A stretch of DNA of 64,000 bases from Bergeyella cardium (GTDB taxonomy: Bacteria; Bacteroidota; Bacteroidia; Flavobacteriales; Weeksellaceae): contig NZ_QYCZ01000001.1 of assembly GCF_003614945.1 (NCBI RefSeq), forward strand, positions 1,506,001 to 1,570,000, given 5' to 3'. Below, piece after piece: positions 35,288 through 44,291 of the stretch (positions are counted from its first letter, which is position 1; each line of letters begins with the position of its first letter). Made by a program: the position numbers and the translations under genes. Under the pieces are notes generated by a model. The model worked only from the letters and a program-made list of their open reading frames with translations. It searched no databases and was not told the origin of the DNA.

Positions 35288-36460
35288 CTATGGCTGCTTT
35301 TTCAATTCTTCTTTATCTTTATCTGAGGGGTTCCAGACTTTTACTTCGGCATTTTTATCTATTCCTGAGAGGATTTGTACATTCACGCCATCGCTTGCAC
35401 CGAGTTTTACGAAGACTTTCTTAAATGAACCTCCTGGCTGCTTTACTTCTACGAATGGCGCGTCGTTGCCTTTTATTTTTTCGTATTGGATGAGAGATTC
35501 GTCGAGGAGGAGGGCATTTTTCTGGGAGCTGAGGATAATCTCTCCATTGGCAGAGAAGCCTGCACGGATGTATTCGTTATTCGGATTGAGAACGCTTCCC
35601 TTTACAGGGAATTTTATGGTACCACTCTCTTCGGTTCCTTTTGGGGCGATGAGGGTCATCTTTCCAGCAAAGGTCTTGTTTTGCAATGCTCCGATGATGA
35701 TGTTCATCTCCATTCCCTCTTTAATCTTACCGACTTGTGCTTCATCAATCTTACCCTCGAAGATAAGGTAGCTGAGGTCTGCGATGGAGCAAATGGTGGT
35801 GCCCGCATTGAAGGAATTAGCTTCTATCACTTGGCTTCCTGTTTTTACGGGAACTTCGAGGACGGTGCCGTTTGCCTTAGAGCGAATCTGGGTAGTCGCC
35901 ATATTTTGAAGCTCAGGAGTAGCCCCTGTACGCGCTATTTGGAGGTTTTTCTGAGCGGTGGAGAGGAGCTGCTGTGCGTTTTTGAGGCTCTGCTGATTGG
36001 CATAGAGCTGCTGCTGAGCAGTGAGGTACTCCTGCTTGGAGATAACGCCCTGTTTGTAGAGGTTCTCCTGCATTGCAAACTGTTGTTGCTGGTTGGCAAG
36101 GTTGGCTTTGGCGTTATTGATTTGCAGCTCTGCATTGCTCACCTCTTGGAGAGCAGAATTTACACTCGCCACGCTGGGAACGATGCGGAGGGTAGCGACC
36201 AACTGCCCTGCAACAACTTTATCTCCCTCCTTTACGAAGATTTTATCGATAATCCCCGAGATATTGGGTTTGATTTCTATCTCTTCTTTGGGTACAATCT
36301 TCCCCGTTGCCATTACTTTATCCTCCATATCCTGTACGATAGGTTTTCGGGTGAGGAATTCCTTGCGCTCGGAGATATTGGAGCTGATAAGATATCCGAT
36401 GACAGACGATAAAGCAACGAATGCGATAAGCCCGAGTACGATATAAATTGTCTTTTTCAT
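35288..36460 (-). CDS. Efflux periplasmic adaptor subunit (MacA/HlyD type)
   Basis: Membrane-fusion protein that links an inner-membrane ABC exporter to an outer-membrane channel. It has 390 residues: an N-terminal anchor helix (MKKTIYIVLGLIAFVALSSV), the barrel-sandwich half motif (GIIDKIFVKEGDKVVAGQLV), a long glutamine-rich coiled coil at about residues 95-175, the second lipoyl half (SKANGTVLEVPVKTGSQV), and beta-barrel and membrane-proximal domains. It is last of the four genes of the exporter unit. No TolC-like gene is present here, so the outer-membrane partner must be elsewhere. Confidence 0.88.
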   Translation of the reverse strand: MKKTIYIVLGLIAFVALSSVIGYLISSNISERKEFLTRKPIVQDMEDKVMATGKIVPKEEIEIKPNISGIIDKIFVKEGDKVVAGQLVATLRIVPSVASVNSALQEVSNAELQINNAKANLANQQQQFAMQENLYKQGVISKQEYLTAQQQLYANQQSLKNAQQLLSTAQKNLQIARTGATPELQNMATTQIRSKANGTVLEVPVKTGSQVIEANSFNAGTTICSIADLSYLIFEGKIDEAQVGKIKEGMEMNIIIGALQNKTFAGKMTLIAPKGTEESGTIKFPVKGSVLNPNNEYIRAGFSANGEIILSSQKNALLLDESLIQYEKIKGNDAPFVEVKQPGGSFKKVFVKLGASDGVNVQILSGIDKNAEVKVWNPSDKDKEELKKQP

Positions 36461-36514
36461 TGTTATAGAGATTAGATTAATTTTTATTGATGTTTTAATG
36501 TTTATTCTTATTCT

Positions 36515-37783
36515 TTATTCACTTCTCAGTGCATCTATCGGGCGAATGCTGATGGCTCTCTGTGCGGGGATTAAACCGATGATAAGCCCCAGTATGACCA
36601 TTATCGCCATTGCACCAAATACATTGAGGTAATTGACCGTAGGGTTGTAAAACGGTGCATCTTCCTGATTTTTTGTAGCGAGATTCAGTAGCATCAAGAC
36701 CAGCATACCGAAAATAAAGCCTATTAAGCCCGATGAAAGGGTGATAACGACGCTCTCCAAGAGAATCTGATTCCTCACCTCCGAAGGTTTTGCCCCGAGC
36801 GCACGGCGGATACCTATTTCTTTCGTTCGCTCCTTTACCGTGATGAGAAGGATGTTTGAAATGGCAATAACCCCCGCGATAATCGTAAGCGTGCCGACAA
36901 TAATCGTGAGGAGCTGCATACCATTAAGGAAGCCCGTTACTTTTTTAAACTCATTACCGAGGTTGAATGCCCCATAGGCATTGGTATCTTCTGGTGATAT
37001 GCTGTATCGGCCTTTGAGTACTTCTTTTATTCTTTCATCCACTCTACCGATATCTGCATCGGACTTTGATACAATGGCAAAGAAATCTACTTTATCACCA
37101 TCGTTATACATTTTGGTAAAAGTGGATAAGGGGATATAAGCGCTATTATCACTATCAATACCGATGGACTTTTTAACACTAAAAACTCCAATAACAGTAA
37201 AGAAAATCCCTTTGATATTAATTGTTTTGCCAACAGGGTTTTCGTTCTTTTTAGCATCGAAGAAGTTCTTGTAAATCTGCTCACCGATGACTACTACATT
37301 TTTATTTTCTGAGACATCAGCATCATTTAAATACCTGCCAAACAGAAGCCTCTTCTCTGCTATTTTATTACCGATGGGATAATCGCCTTTCAGGATATAG
37401 GTGGCAGATTTGGTACCTCTCACCATCGTTACTCCACTCGTACCGAAATCTCCTCTTGAGTTTTGCGGAGAGATATAATCAATCTCTGGGATTTTCTTCT
37501 TCAAATATTCTATGTCTGAAAGATGAATATAGACCGTTCTCCCCTTAGGAAAACCACCATAGGGGATGGTTGTCTCCTGCCCCCAAAGGAAAATCGTATT
37601 GGTAGCAAAGCCAGAGAAGAGCTTATTGAAGCCATTCTCCATACCTTTGGCAGCACCGAGGAGGGTTACATAGAGAAACATTCCCCAGCCCACTCCTATC
37701 ATTGTAAGGAAAGTCCGAAGTTTATTATTCCGTAGGGAATGATAAATCTCCTGCCAAGTATCTATTTTAAATATGATATTCAT
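36515..37783 (-). CDS. ABC transporter permease, MacB/FtsX type (second)
   Basis: Inner-membrane permease of the type VII ABC class. It has 422 residues: one N-terminal helix after SLRNNKLRTFLTMIGVGWGM, a large periplasmic MacB-type core domain (about residues 45-275), then three C-terminal helices with the FtsX motif (LLITVKERTKEIGIRRALGAKPSEV). It starts 27 nt after the first permease. The two permeases are only moderately alike, so they probably form a heterodimer. Confidence 0.9.
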   Translation of the reverse strand: MNIIFKIDTWQEIYHSLRNNKLRTFLTMIGVGWGMFLYVTLLGAAKGMENGFNKLFSGFATNTIFLWGQETTIPYGGFPKGRTVYIHLSDIEYLKKKIPEIDYISPQNSRGDFGTSGVTMVRGTKSATYILKGDYPIGNKIAEKRLLFGRYLNDADVSENKNVVVIGEQIYKNFFDAKKNENPVGKTINIKGIFFTVIGVFSVKKSIGIDSDNSAYIPLSTFTKMYNDGDKVDFFAIVSKSDADIGRVDERIKEVLKGRYSISPEDTNAYGAFNLGNEFKKVTGFLNGMQLLTIIVGTLTIIAGVIAISNILLITVKERTKEIGIRRALGAKPSEVRNQILLESVVITLSSGLIGFIFGMLVLMLLNLATKNQEDAPFYNPTVNYLNVFGAMAIMVILGLIIGLIPAQRAISIRPIDALRSE

Positions 37784-37809
37784 CTCGCTTTTTCTTTTGA
37801 TATGAGTAA

Positions 37810-39033
37810 TTATCCCCTTAATGCCTCTATGGGTTTTATCTTTGATGCCCGATAGGCAGGTACAAAGCCCGCAATAGCCCCAGAAATGATAAGGCAGATA
37901 AATGCAGAAATGATAACTCCCCAGCCTACATTCGGGTTTAAGATGAAGTATTCTTCAAATCTGTTTCCGATGAGGTTTAATGACAAAACGCCCAAAGCCC
38001 CCCCAATAATCCCCGATAATACCGTAATCACGATACTCTCCTGCAAGATAAGCCCTACGATACTCATAGGCTTAGCTCCAATCGCCTTCCGTATTCCGAT
38101 TTCTAGCGTTCGTTCCTTTACGATATACACCATAATATTACTGATGCCGATAATCCCTGCGATAAGTGTCCCAATACCGATAAAACCTACAATAATCCCA
38201 ATAACACCGATAAATATCGCTCCTTCCTTACCATTCTTTGCGTTGTTGAATACCGTAATCGCTTCCTCATCTTCTGGAGATACTTTCTTTCGCTCTTGGA
38301 GCTGGCGCTTCACCTCATCACCAAAGGCTATGGCTTCGTCGGTAGAGAGCTTCATATCGTAGGTAATGGATATTCTTGACAGGGTATCCGAACTCTTCCT
38401 GAGCTGCTGCATTGTGCTAACAGGAATACTGATGGTGCGCTCTTCCCAATCGCCATTATTATCCGAGAAAACTCCGATCACCTTAAATGCAGTTCCATTA
38501 ATGTCCAGCTCCTTACCGATAGGTGTACCGTTTTTTATAAGGTCTCTCTGTACCATTCTCCCGATAACGGCTACGAACTTCTTCTCTTTAATATCCCTTG
38601 GAGAGAGGTATCGTCCGTCCAAAACTTTTCTATTCGCAATATAGACTTCCTCTTCTCCTGCACCATTGATTCTGTAGCCCCCACTTTCTTTGCCGTACTT
38701 CACCTTCCAGTATGTGGTATAAGTTGGCGCTGAGTATTCTATATTCTCCTTATTTTCCTCTCTTATACTACTGAGGTCGGTATTATTAAAACTGATTTTT
38801 CGGTTAGATTGGAGCCCTGCATAAGCAATAGAAGTATGCCCCGTAGAGAATGTAATAAGGTTCTGAGCACTTCTAAAACCCTGATTAAAAGCATTTGCCA
38901 GACCATTACCTATCCCAAAAAGCACGATGAAGATGTACAAGCCCAAAGCTACGGTAAAGCCAGAGAGCACCGTCCGAAGCAAATTACTTCGGATAGAACT
39001 AAAAATCTCCTGCCAGCGGTCTAAATCAAACAT
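37810..39033 (-). CDS. ABC transporter permease, MacB/FtsX type (first)
   Basis: Paralogue of the following gene with the same layout: MFDLDRWQEIFSSIRSNLLR and one helix, a periplasmic core domain (about residues 45-265), then three helices with MVYIVKERTLEIGIRKAIGA. It has 407 residues. It lies between the ATPase gene (60-nt gap) and the second permease (27-nt gap). Transport substrate unknown; relatives export peptides, macrolides or lipids. Confidence 0.9.
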   Translation of the reverse strand: MFDLDRWQEIFSSIRSNLLRTVLSGFTVALGLYIFIVLFGIGNGLANAFNQGFRSAQNLITFSTGHTSIAYAGLQSNRKISFNNTDLSSIREENKENIEYSAPTYTTYWKVKYGKESGGYRINGAGEEEVYIANRKVLDGRYLSPRDIKEKKFVAVIGRMVQRDLIKNGTPIGKELDINGTAFKVIGVFSDNNGDWEERTISIPVSTMQQLRKSSDTLSRISITYDMKLSTDEAIAFGDEVKRQLQERKKVSPEDEEAITVFNNAKNGKEGAIFIGVIGIIVGFIGIGTLIAGIIGISNIMVYIVKERTLEIGIRKAIGAKPMSIVGLILQESIVITVLSGIIGGALGVLSLNLIGNRFEEYFILNPNVGWGVIISAFICLIISGAIAGFVPAYRASKIKPIEALRG

Positions 39034-39092
39034 TCTAATCGGTTTTTAAGTTGAGTGTTAAAATTCTTTGGCTTTTGCTTTATTGATAGGTT

Positions 39093-39806
39093 TTAGAGCA
39101 CGACTTGTTCAATGACTTCATCACTTTCTATTATACCATCTTTCAGGAAGACATTCCTTTTGGTCTGGGCGGCTACATCGGGTTCGTGGGTTACGATGAT
39201 GATGGTCTTCCCTTCGTTATTAATCTCCTGCAAGAGCTTCATAATATCGTGAGTGGTCTTGCTGTCTAAAGCGCCCGTAGGTTCATCGGCGAGGATAATT
39301 CTCGGATTGGTTACCAATGCCCGTGCTATGGCGACCCTTTGCTTTTGCCCTCCCGAGAGTTCATTGGGTAGGTGATTTGCCCAGTCTTTCAAGCCTACTT
39401 TTTCCAAGTATTCCATTGCTTTTTTGTTGCGTTCCTTTCGGCTTACATTCTGGTAGTAGAGCGGTAAAGCTACATTTTCAAGTGCAGATTTATAGCTGAT
39501 TAAATTAAATGACTGGAAGATAAAGCCGAGAAATTTGGAACGGTAGTCTGCCGACTTTGATTCGTTCAAATGCTCTATCGGGATACCATTGAGCTCATAA
39601 GTACCGCTATCCTTTTGGTCAAGGATACCGATGATATTGAGCAGGGTAGACTTACCCGAACCCGAAGAGCCCATAATAGATACAAATTCTCCCTCCGAGA
39701 TGCTGAGATTAATACCTTTTAAAACATGGAGCTTAGACAGCCCCATATCATAGGATTTGTGTAGGTTTTCTATTTTAAGCAAAGGTTGAGACATAGAATT
39801 TTCCAT
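39093..39806 (-). CDS. ABC transporter ATP-binding protein (MacB/LolD type)
   Basis: Cytoplasmic ATPase that powers the exporter. It has 237 residues from the ATG at 39806; a second ATG four codons in is equally possible. Walker A is [12 protein letters not shown], the Q-loop FQSFNLI, the signature [15 protein letters not shown], Walker [13 protein letters not shown], and the switch His is in VTHEPDVA. It is the first gene of the four-gene minus-strand unit ATPase, permease, permease, adaptor. Confidence 0.93.
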   Translation of the reverse strand: MENSMSQPLLKIENLHKSYDMGLSKLHVLKGINLSISEGEFVSIMGSSGSGKSTLLNIIGILDQKDSGTYELNGIPIEHLNESKSADYRSKFLGFIFQSFNLISYKSALENVALPLYYQNVSRKERNKKAMEYLEKVGLKDWANHLPNELSGGQKQRVAIARALVTNPRIILADEPTGALDSKTTHDIMKLLQEINNEGKTIIIVTHEPDVAAQTKRNVFLKDGIIESDEVIEQVVL

Positions 39807-40148
39807 TTGAGGGATAAGTAATGCTTTTGATACAAATGTTACAATTCGAAAGGTACTATTTTTTTGTTTAATTATATTATATTTAAATTCAATTATTTAC
39901 AACTTTCTATTTAATTAAAAAACCCTTTTAAAGCACTTCTAAGATTTGGACATTGCGCTAAGCCTTTATTGATAGTACATTGCTATAATTGTGGAAAACT
40001 TTAAGTATTTCCTATCAAATGGTTATTTTTTCTGCCTTTTGAGATTAGGATGCATTTTATATTTTTGTCGTCAGCGATAAGAGAGAGAAAAAACTCTTTT
40101 TTTATTCAGTTGAACAAGTAGATCAATCAATTTCTTAATGAAAATACT
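39807..40148. other. AT-rich gap between divergent ABC exporter and nrdB
   Basis: This 342-bp stretch has no credible gene. It holds the nrdB promoter (40037-40067), a long nrdB leader of about 75 nt, and presumably the exporter promoter, for which I see no clean TAnnTTTG box. I searched by eye for an NrdR-type box pair and found none that is convincing. Confidence 0.6.
40037..40067 (+). promoter_or_regulatory. Promoter of nrdB
   Basis: TTTTG at 40037-40041 and TATTTTTG at 40060-40067, spacing 18 nt. The leader to the ATG at 40149 is about 75 nt. Confidence 0.6.
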
Positions 40149-41102
40149 ATGGGAATATTTGACAAAAGAGTAAGCTACAAACCATTTGAGTACCCAGAAG
40201 TTTTGCAGTTTACCGATGCAATGAACAAATCATTTTGGGTACATTCCGAAGTAGAATTCACTGCCGATGTGCAGGATTTCAAGTCTAACCTATCACCTTC
40301 CGAGAAGGAGGTCGTAAAGCGTAGCCTCTTAGGCATTGCACAGGTAGAGGTAGCCGTGAAGACTTTCTGGGGAGATCTCTATAAGTACATCCCAAAGCCA
40401 GAGTTTAATGGCGTGGGGGCAACCTTTGCAGAGTCTGAATTCAGGCATAGCGAGGCGTATTCCAGGCTGTTGGAAGTCTTGGGCTACAACAATGAATTTG
40501 AGAAATTAGTAGAAGTCCCTATCTTCAAACGAAAGCTCGAATTGTTCGAGAAACACTTTGGACAAGACATTTCGTTTATTAATAAACTTCTGTTTTTCGT
40601 CATTGTAATTGAAAATACTTCGCTTTTCAGCCAATTTGCCAATATCCTCTCTTTCACAAGGTTTAAAGGATATATGAAGAATACTGCCAATATCATCGCT
40701 TGGACTTCCGTAGATGAGCAAACCCACGCCAACGCAGGGGTCTATATCCTCGGTAAAATCTTTGAAGAATACCCAGAGGAGCGCCTCTCTCAGGAGACCT
40801 TAGAGACCATTATAAAGGACTATATAAGCTATGAATCCGAACTGTTAGATTGGATTTATGAAAACGGCGAGCTCTCCTTCTACACAAAGGAAGATGTGCT
40901 AAACTTTATGAAGTATAGGGTAGATATGGCGATCACTCAGCTGGGATATAACAAGATTTTTGATATAACACCACAGCAATACTCCAAAATGAAATGGTTT
41001 GATGAAGATGTCTTCGCTAATGAGCTGGATGACTTCTTCGCCAAAAGACCAACGGCATACACGAAGCACGATAAATCCATCACTGGAGATGATTTATTCT
41101 AA
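40149..41102 (+). CDS. nrdB: Ribonucleoside-diphosphate reductase subunit beta
   Basis: Radical-generating small subunit of a class I ribonucleotide reductase. It has 317 residues. Likely metal ligands are Glu67 (helix B), Glu97 and His100 (EFRH), Glu155 (VIENTSLF) and Glu190/His193 (DEQTH). Tyr104 stands four residues after His100, the place of the radical tyrosine Tyr122 in E. coli, so a tyrosyl-radical enzyme is expected. There is no N-terminal ATP-cone, unlike some flavobacterial NrdB proteins. Two small genes and nrdA follow in the same direction. Confidence 0.95.
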   Translation: MGIFDKRVSYKPFEYPEVLQFTDAMNKSFWVHSEVEFTADVQDFKSNLSPSEKEVVKRSLLGIAQVEVAVKTFWGDLYKYIPKPEFNGVGATFAESEFRHSEAYSRLLEVLGYNNEFEKLVEVPIFKRKLELFEKHFGQDISFINKLLFFVIVIENTSLFSQFANILSFTRFKGYMKNTANIIAWTSVDEQTHANAGVYILGKIFEEYPEERLSQETLETIIKDYISYESELLDWIYENGELSFYTKEDVLNFMKYRVDMAITQLGYNKIFDITPQQYSKMKWFDEDVFANELDDFFAKRPTAYTKHDKSITGDDLF

Positions 41103-41135
41103 TTCTTAGGATTCCACACTCAATAATTAAATGAA

Positions 41136-41390
41136 ATGACTATGACAAAGGAGATTCTACAGGAGTTGGACTATATAAAGTCCGATAAATTCAGGCTCGG
41201 AGAGTACATCTATATGGCGATGGCACTCGTTGGCGAGCAGAAAGTTTGCATCGCAGTGGCATACAAAATAGACTACTGCATCAAGAAAGCCGAGCAGTTT
41301 GCCACCTCCGTGCCTCAGATTAAGTTCGCCTATATCAACAAGGTAAAAGTAGGAGAGCTCAAAGCCTGTAAGCGGTTTGAAATAAATTAA
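41136..41390 (+). CDS. Unknown small protein between nrdB and nrdA (copy 1)
   Basis: I do not recognise the family. The start may be at 41136 or at the ATG two codons later, which aligns with the start of copy 2. The 82-84 residue protein is clearly a paralogue of the next gene: both share a GE.(I/L)Y..MA pattern, then C-I-AVAYK-DYC-KKA-QF, INK.K.G and C.RF. Three cysteines are conserved in both (in the VC/AC, DYC and final C.RF positions), suggesting a metal or redox function. It has no signal peptide or membrane helix. Its position inside the reductase operon suggests a role with NrdAB. Confidence 0.75.
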   Translation: MTMTKEILQELDYIKSDKFRLGEYIYMAMALVGEQKVCIAVAYKIDYCIKKAEQFATSVPQIKFAYINKVKVGELKACKRFEIN

Positions 41391-41407
41391 ACGAAATAAG
41401 TAATTGG

Positions 41408-41662
41408 ATGACAAAGAAAATTTTAAAAGAAATTGATGAAAACCACACCGAGAACTTTAAATGGGGAGAACACCTCTACCTCGGTATGGCAATCGTAAAT
41501 GGGCACAGAGCCTGTATCTCCGTAGCGTATAAAATGGACTACTGCGTGAAGAAAGCCCTCCAGTTTATGGAAGCCGACCCTGCCGTAGTATTTACGCACA
41601 TTAATAAATTCAAGATCGGTGCTACCGAGCCCTGCGATAGATTCAATCTCGACGAGGAATAA
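41408..41662 (+). CDS. Unknown small protein between nrdB and nrdA (copy 2)
   Basis: Tandem paralogue of the preceding gene, 17 nt downstream, 84 residues. Roughly 40 percent of positions look identical by eye: MTK.IL.E.D at the start, F..GE..Y..MA.V, AYK.DYC.KKA.QF in the middle, INK.K.G and C.RF at the end. Duplication with divergence of surface residues but retention of the three cysteines argues that both proteins are made and used. A 157-nt gap separates it from the chosen start of nrdA. Confidence 0.75.
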   Translation: MTKKILKEIDENHTENFKWGEHLYLGMAIVNGHRACISVAYKMDYCVKKALQFMEADPAVVFTHINKFKIGATEPCDRFNLDEE

Positions 41663-41819
41663 AGGTTTTTATTACAAAACCTAACCTCATAAAAGATGAT
41701 AGTCTTAAATAAGGTAGATTTAAATTCTATAGCAGGAATCTCTATTACAGAATTAATTTTTTTTAACGAAATAATAAGATTAATCAAAGTTTAATAATAA
41801 AACATTTTTGGGAAAAATA

Positions 41820-43475
41820 ATGGAAGAAACACAAGAAATATGGTGGCTCAATGACGAGTCTGAACAGATGCTCAACCGAGGCTACCTCCTCAAAGGCGAA
41901 ACCGTAGAAGGCGCCATCGATAGAATCACGACTGCCGCTGCGAAAAGACTATACAAACCCGAACTGAAAACTGCCTTTAAGGAAATGATTACCAAAGGGT
42001 GGATTTCCTTCTCCTCACCCGTTTGGGCAAATATGGGTACGCAAAGAGGCTTACCGATTTCTTGTTTCAATGTCCACATCCCAGACAGTATAGAGGGCAT
42101 TACCCACAAGATGGGGGAGGTGATTATGCAGACCAAAATCGGTGGAGGAACCTCTGGATACTTCGGCGAGCTACGCCACAGAGGCACTGCCGTAACCGAT
42201 AATGGGAAATCTTCTGGCGCCGTATCCTTTATGAAACTCTTTGATACTTCTATGGATGTTGTGTCTCAAGGGGGTGTACGCCGAGGTGCATTTGCCGCAT
42301 ACCTTGATATAGACCACGGGGATATTGAGGAGTTTTTAACGATAAAAGACATAGGCTCACCCATACAGAACCTTTTCTTTGGAGTCTGCGTACCCGACTA
42401 CTGGATGCAAGATATGATAGACGGCGATGCAGAGAAGCGGAGAATCTGGGCAAGAGTTCTCGAAAGCCGACAGCAAAAAGGCTTGCCATATATTTTCTTT
42501 ACCGATAATGTTAATAGAAATAAACCTCAGGTTTATAAAGATCTCGGTTTGATGATTAATTCGAGCAACCTCTGCTCCGAGATAATGCTCCCTTCCACCA
42601 CAGATGAATCCTTTATCTGTTGCCTCTCTTCGATGAACTTAGAACTCTTCGACGAATGGAAAGATACCAATGCCGTAAAGCTTGCCATCTACTTCTTAGA
42701 CGCTGTACTCTCAGAATTTATAGAAAAGACCGAGGGCAATTATTACCTCCAAGGTGCGAGAAACTTCGCTATGCGCCATAGGGCGTTAGGCTTGGGAGTA
42801 CTCGGTTATCATTCCTATCTGCAAAAAAATATGATACCTTTCGAGAGCTTCGAAGCTACGCAGTTCAATGCTCGTGCATTCAAACATATAAAAGAGCAGG
42901 CAGAAGCTGCATCACGAGAGCTTGCCAATATCTATGGCGAACCAGAACTTCTGAAAGGCTACGGTATGAGAAATGCTACCCTTCTCGCGATAGCTCCTAC
43001 AACTTCCAGTTCGGCTATTCTCGGGCAAACCTCACCAGGGATAGAGCCTTTCTCCTCAAACTACTACAAGGCAGGGCTCGCAAAAGGAAACTTCATTCGT
43101 AAAAATAAGTACCTGAAAAAGGTTTTGGAGCAAAAAGGTATAGACGACGAGGAGACTTGGAGAAGCATAATGCTAAACCACGGCTCTGTACAGCACTTAA
43201 AAGAACTGTCGGACGAGGAAAAACTCGTGTTTAAAACCTTTAAGGAAATCTCACCTATGGAGATTGTTTCCCAAGCGGCACAGCGGCAGCAGTACATCGA
43301 CCAAGCACAGTCGCTCAATCTACAAATACCATCGTCTATGCCAGTAAAAGATGTAAACTATGTAATTCTGGAAGCGTGGCGCAAAGGAGTAAAATCACTC
43401 TACTATCAGAGAAGTTCCTCCGTATCTAAAGAACTGATGGTAAATTTTGTTTCCTGCTCATCTTGCGAAGCATAG
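41820..43475 (+). CDS. nrdA: Ribonucleoside-diphosphate reductase subunit alpha, no ATP-cone
   Basis: Catalytic large subunit of class I ribonucleotide reductase. I start at the ATG at 41820 (551 residues); the TTG four codons upstream is less likely. Active-site residues are visible: Cys82 in PISCFNVH, Asn250-Cys252-Glu254 in SNLCSE, the partner cysteine in FICCLSS, and the C-terminal redox pair SCSSC (Cys546, Cys549). The protein is about 200 residues shorter than E. coli NrdA and lacks the N-terminal ATP-cone, so dATP activity control by that route is absent. Its stop is followed at once by a TAGC-rich repeat tract. Confidence 0.95.
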   Translation: MEETQEIWWLNDESEQMLNRGYLLKGETVEGAIDRITTAAAKRLYKPELKTAFKEMITKGWISFSSPVWANMGTQRGLPISCFNVHIPDSIEGITHKMGEVIMQTKIGGGTSGYFGELRHRGTAVTDNGKSSGAVSFMKLFDTSMDVVSQGGVRRGAFAAYLDIDHGDIEEFLTIKDIGSPIQNLFFGVCVPDYWMQDMIDGDAEKRRIWARVLESRQQKGLPYIFFTDNVNRNKPQVYKDLGLMINSSNLCSEIMLPSTTDESFICCLSSMNLELFDEWKDTNAVKLAIYFLDAVLSEFIEKTEGNYYLQGARNFAMRHRALGLGVLGYHSYLQKNMIPFESFEATQFNARAFKHIKEQAEAASRELANIYGEPELLKGYGMRNATLLAIAPTTSSSAILGQTSPGIEPFSSNYYKAGLAKGNFIRKNKYLKKVLEQKGIDDEETWRSIMLNHGSVQHLKELSDEEKLVFKTFKEISPMEIVSQAAQRQQYIDQAQSLNLQIPSSMPVKDVNYVILEAWRKGVKSLYYQRSSSVSKELMVNFVSCSSCEA

Positions 43476-43755
43476 ATAGCCGTTAGCGATTGGCTATTAG
43501 CTTCTGGCTTTTTATAGACTTTTAGATGTAGCATTACAATAGAAAAATAGGTATTTAGTATATTTGTTAAAAATATTGAAATCTATAATTAATTGTAAAA
43601 ACAAAGCAATAAAAAAATATAGAATTCGAATAACATACATATAACAATCCCCCCCTTATTAAAATTGGGAAATTTTTCCAATCTTTGAAATATGGGAAGG
43701 CGCTGTTGTGGCATAAGTATAAATACCTTGTATCCTACACTACACCTCCTATAAA
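43476..43755. other. Repeat tract and AT-rich non-coding stretch after nrdA
   Basis: Begins with a TAGCGATTGGCTATTAGC tract of the dispersed repeat family directly after the nrdA stop, then AT-rich sequence. A stop-free stretch at about 43663-43758 reads IGKFFQSLKYGKALLW and may be the first piece of the coding remnant that follows, but this is weak. Confidence 0.45.
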
Positions 43756-44271
43756 ATGAACGGAGATAATAAGGCTATGGATCTCTTTGAGAAACACAAG
43801 GATGAGTACTATATACTTGCCATATTTTGTCAAAAGGCAACTATACTGAAATGCTGGAATTTATATTACCAACTCAATAAAGAGACTACAAGCCTTGGCA
43901 TATCTATCCATTTCTATATCGAGTAGCCTTAGATCAATGACTCCTTAAAAAGAGAAATTAAAAAGGTAGACAAAAGATATATCCTCACCTTTTAAGGCTG
44001 ACGAACAAAAGAAACTCGATAAATTCTATCGTATAAAATCCAACTTGAAACCTTTAAATTGTAACTGTAAACTCATCTTTAACAAGGAAATAAAAAAGGA
44101 TATAAAAGATACCAAATTTTAATTCCTTGCTCTTTTTCCGGAGTCAAAGGTTAATGATGATAAGCCCAACATAGTAGAAGAGGGGCTGTATGGATAGCCG
44201 GTCACAAGGTACAAATAACCACCGGCAAGCCTGTTATTTTCAATCTAAAGGAGAATAAAAAAAGATACTAA
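43756..44271 (+). pseudogene. Decayed coding remnant in front of the toxin-like gene
   Basis: Several reading-frame pieces together look like one broken gene. A 56-codon piece (43756-43926) starts MNGDNKAMDLFEKHKDE. A later piece reads FKADEQKKLDKFYRIKSN and continues to KKDIKDTKF, an in-frame TAA, then FLALFPESKVNDDKPNIVEE. After a +1 shift the end reads WIAGHKVQITTGKPVIFNL and stops at 44271, 20 nt before the next ATG. At least one premature stop and two frameshifts are needed. I cannot name the family; it may be the body of a toxin-delivery or polymorphic-toxin protein. Confidence 0.5.
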
Positions 44272-44291
44272 TAACCTTAAAATACAAATAC

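Noticed and set aside
35229-36412. Plus-strand ORFs of 180 and 308 residues
   Set aside because: They are antisense shadows of the adaptor gene, with no recognisable motif; the minus-strand protein is a clear family member.
40149-41102. NrdB without radical tyrosine (metal-radical subclass)
   Set aside because: Tyr104 is in the expected place four residues after His100, so a tyrosyl radical is likely.
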